A model generated the notes under the pieces. That model ran no database searches. It was not told the origin of the DNA and saw only the letters and a program-made list of their open reading frames with translations. From positions 1-29,408 of the IMG/VR virus record IMGVR_UViG_3300043540_000020: 29,408 nucleotides of DNA, one strand, 5' to 3'. Both the position numbers and the translations under genes were made by a program. This document shows positions 29,014 through 29,408 of the stretch, one piece after another (position 1 is the first letter of the stretch; each line of letters begins with the position of its first letter). This DNA is from a virus.

Positions 29014-29287
29014 ATCCGTCTTCATCCTCTTCACACAGTCCGCCCTTAATGCGTTTTACCATACGGGTGAAACGATTGGGATCGGCGCCGCGTATACTGG
29101 AGACAAAACGTTTCTTAAGCTGTTCAGCTTCCTCTGGAGTAAAATACTCGTCAATCGACTCGAGGAGATTAATGGCTGAAACAATAATATGCTGGGCTCT
29201 GGCTTCAATCAGTTCTTCCTTGCCCTTTTGAGGGACATAGGTACTGATTTCTTCCAGTATCGACCTGCTTTTACGATTAATAGGCAA
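29003..29287 (-). CDS. hypothetical late protein with TTG start, 94 aa
   Basis: Starts with TTG at 29287, seven bases after a clean GGAG; the only nearby ATG (29294) is followed at once by a stop. A GATAAATA late core lies 24 bases upstream. The product is helical: SILEEISTYVPQKGKEELIE, then AQHIIVSAINLLESIDEYFT, a PEEAEQLKKRFVSS helix and an acidic C-terminus (CEEDEDGYGS). No family recognised. It opens the run that ends in the Pol-beta-type nucleotidyltransferase, so the whole run is likely late. Confidence 0.7.
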   Translation of the reverse strand: MPINRKSRSILEEISTYVPQKGKEELIEARAQHIIVSAINLLESIDEYFTPEEAEQLKKRFVSSIRGADPNRFTRMVKRIKGGLCEEDEDGYGS

Positions 29288-29310
29288 TTTACATCTCCAA
29301 TTGTTTTAAC

Positions 29311-29318
29311 TATTTATC
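29311..29318 (-). promoter_or_regulatory. late promoter GATAAATA
   Basis: CTTGATAAATAGTTAAAAC on the minus strand, 23 bases before the TTG start at 29287. It is placed to drive the run through 25438, including both nucleotidyltransferases. Confidence 0.72.
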
Positions 29319-29324
29319 AAGTTC

Positions 29325-29408
29325 TCATTTTCTTTTCAGAAATTGGCGAAGTGCTAATCCGCCCTCGATTGGGTTTACCTTTGAATCGTTCGCAGTCATT
29401 TTCGTTAT
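29325..29408 (-). CDS. C-terminus of a gene cut by the right edge
   Basis: The last 27 residues are open to the window end: ITKMTANDSKVNPIEGGLAL then RQFLKRK and TGA. The Met at residue 4 could be an internal residue or a start; with no ribosome site visible before it, and only six bases of upstream context inside the window, I take the piece as the end of a longer protein. The basic tail gives no family. The stop lies 7 bases before the late promoter at 29311. Confidence 0.45.
   Translation of the reverse strand: MTKMTANDSKVNPIEGGLALRQFLKRK

Noticed and set aside
1-29408. tRNA genes, CRISPR arrays, IS elements, integrase or attachment sites
   Set aside because: No cloverleaf-like sequence, regularly spaced repeat set, transposase, recombinase or target duplication was seen by reading; a tRNAscan or repeat search was not possible.

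Overview
The window reads as part of the genome of a large T4-like tailed phage (myovirus). Almost all genes lie on the minus strand, are tightly packed and often overlap by 1-11 bases (ATGA, TAATG and TGATG junctions). Phage enzymes (NrdA, NrdB, ThyA, FolE, a QueD-like protein, a SleB-type endolysin, a PD-(D/E)XK nuclease) sit beside low-complexity virion-type proteins. Many structural-type genes are preceded, usually 24-50 bases upstream, by an octamer matching the T4 late-promoter core TATAAATA (one exact copy, six GATAAATA, plus weaker variants). This implies a gp55-like late sigma factor, which is not in the window. The host cannot be named; the SleB-type lysin only suggests a Gram-negative bacterium.

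Left part (1-7500, minus strand): a QueD-like gene cut by the window edge, an unknown protein, a cupin, a 53-residue membrane protein and folE form one run. FolE and QueD are the first two steps from GTP toward 7-deazaguanines (preQ0). Next come a glycosyltransferase, a conserved phage protein, a zinc-type dehydrogenase, a Gfo/Idh/MocA oxidoreductase, a small coiled-coil-like protein and thyA, whose promoter region holds a perfect 19-base palindrome. A small protein and a secreted SleB-type cell-wall hydrolase follow upstream.

Middle (7500-18450): the only plus-strand gene encodes a 567-residue probable virion protein with its own late-type promoter and a strong terminator. Facing it is a decayed locus (9355-9872): a nicotinamide phosphoribosyltransferase (nadV) relic with internal deletions and frameshifts, and a membrane-protein ORF broken by an amber codon. 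Then, on the minus strand, come a KTSC-domain protein, a metallophosphoesterase and two conserved phage proteins behind a near-consensus sigma70 promoter, two small proteins, nrdB, nrdA, a conserved unknown, a tail-fibre-like protein under the exact TATAAATA, and a RecB/MGME1-like nuclease with its own sigma70-like promoter.

Right part (18450-29408, minus strand): late virion-type genes. These include a protein with six GSGY-type repeats, an acidic scaffold-like protein, a Pro/Gln-linker protein, and four neighbouring proteins sharing an N-terminal motif, three of them with promoters close to consensus. Upstream of these is an overlapping trio: a ligase-superfamily nucleotidyltransferase, a 72-residue protein and a Pol-beta-type nucleotidyltransferase. 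This trio, an apparent RNA- or nucleotide-modifying cassette embedded among late genes, is the best candidate here for an undescribed system. No tRNA, CRISPR array, IS element or integrase was seen.
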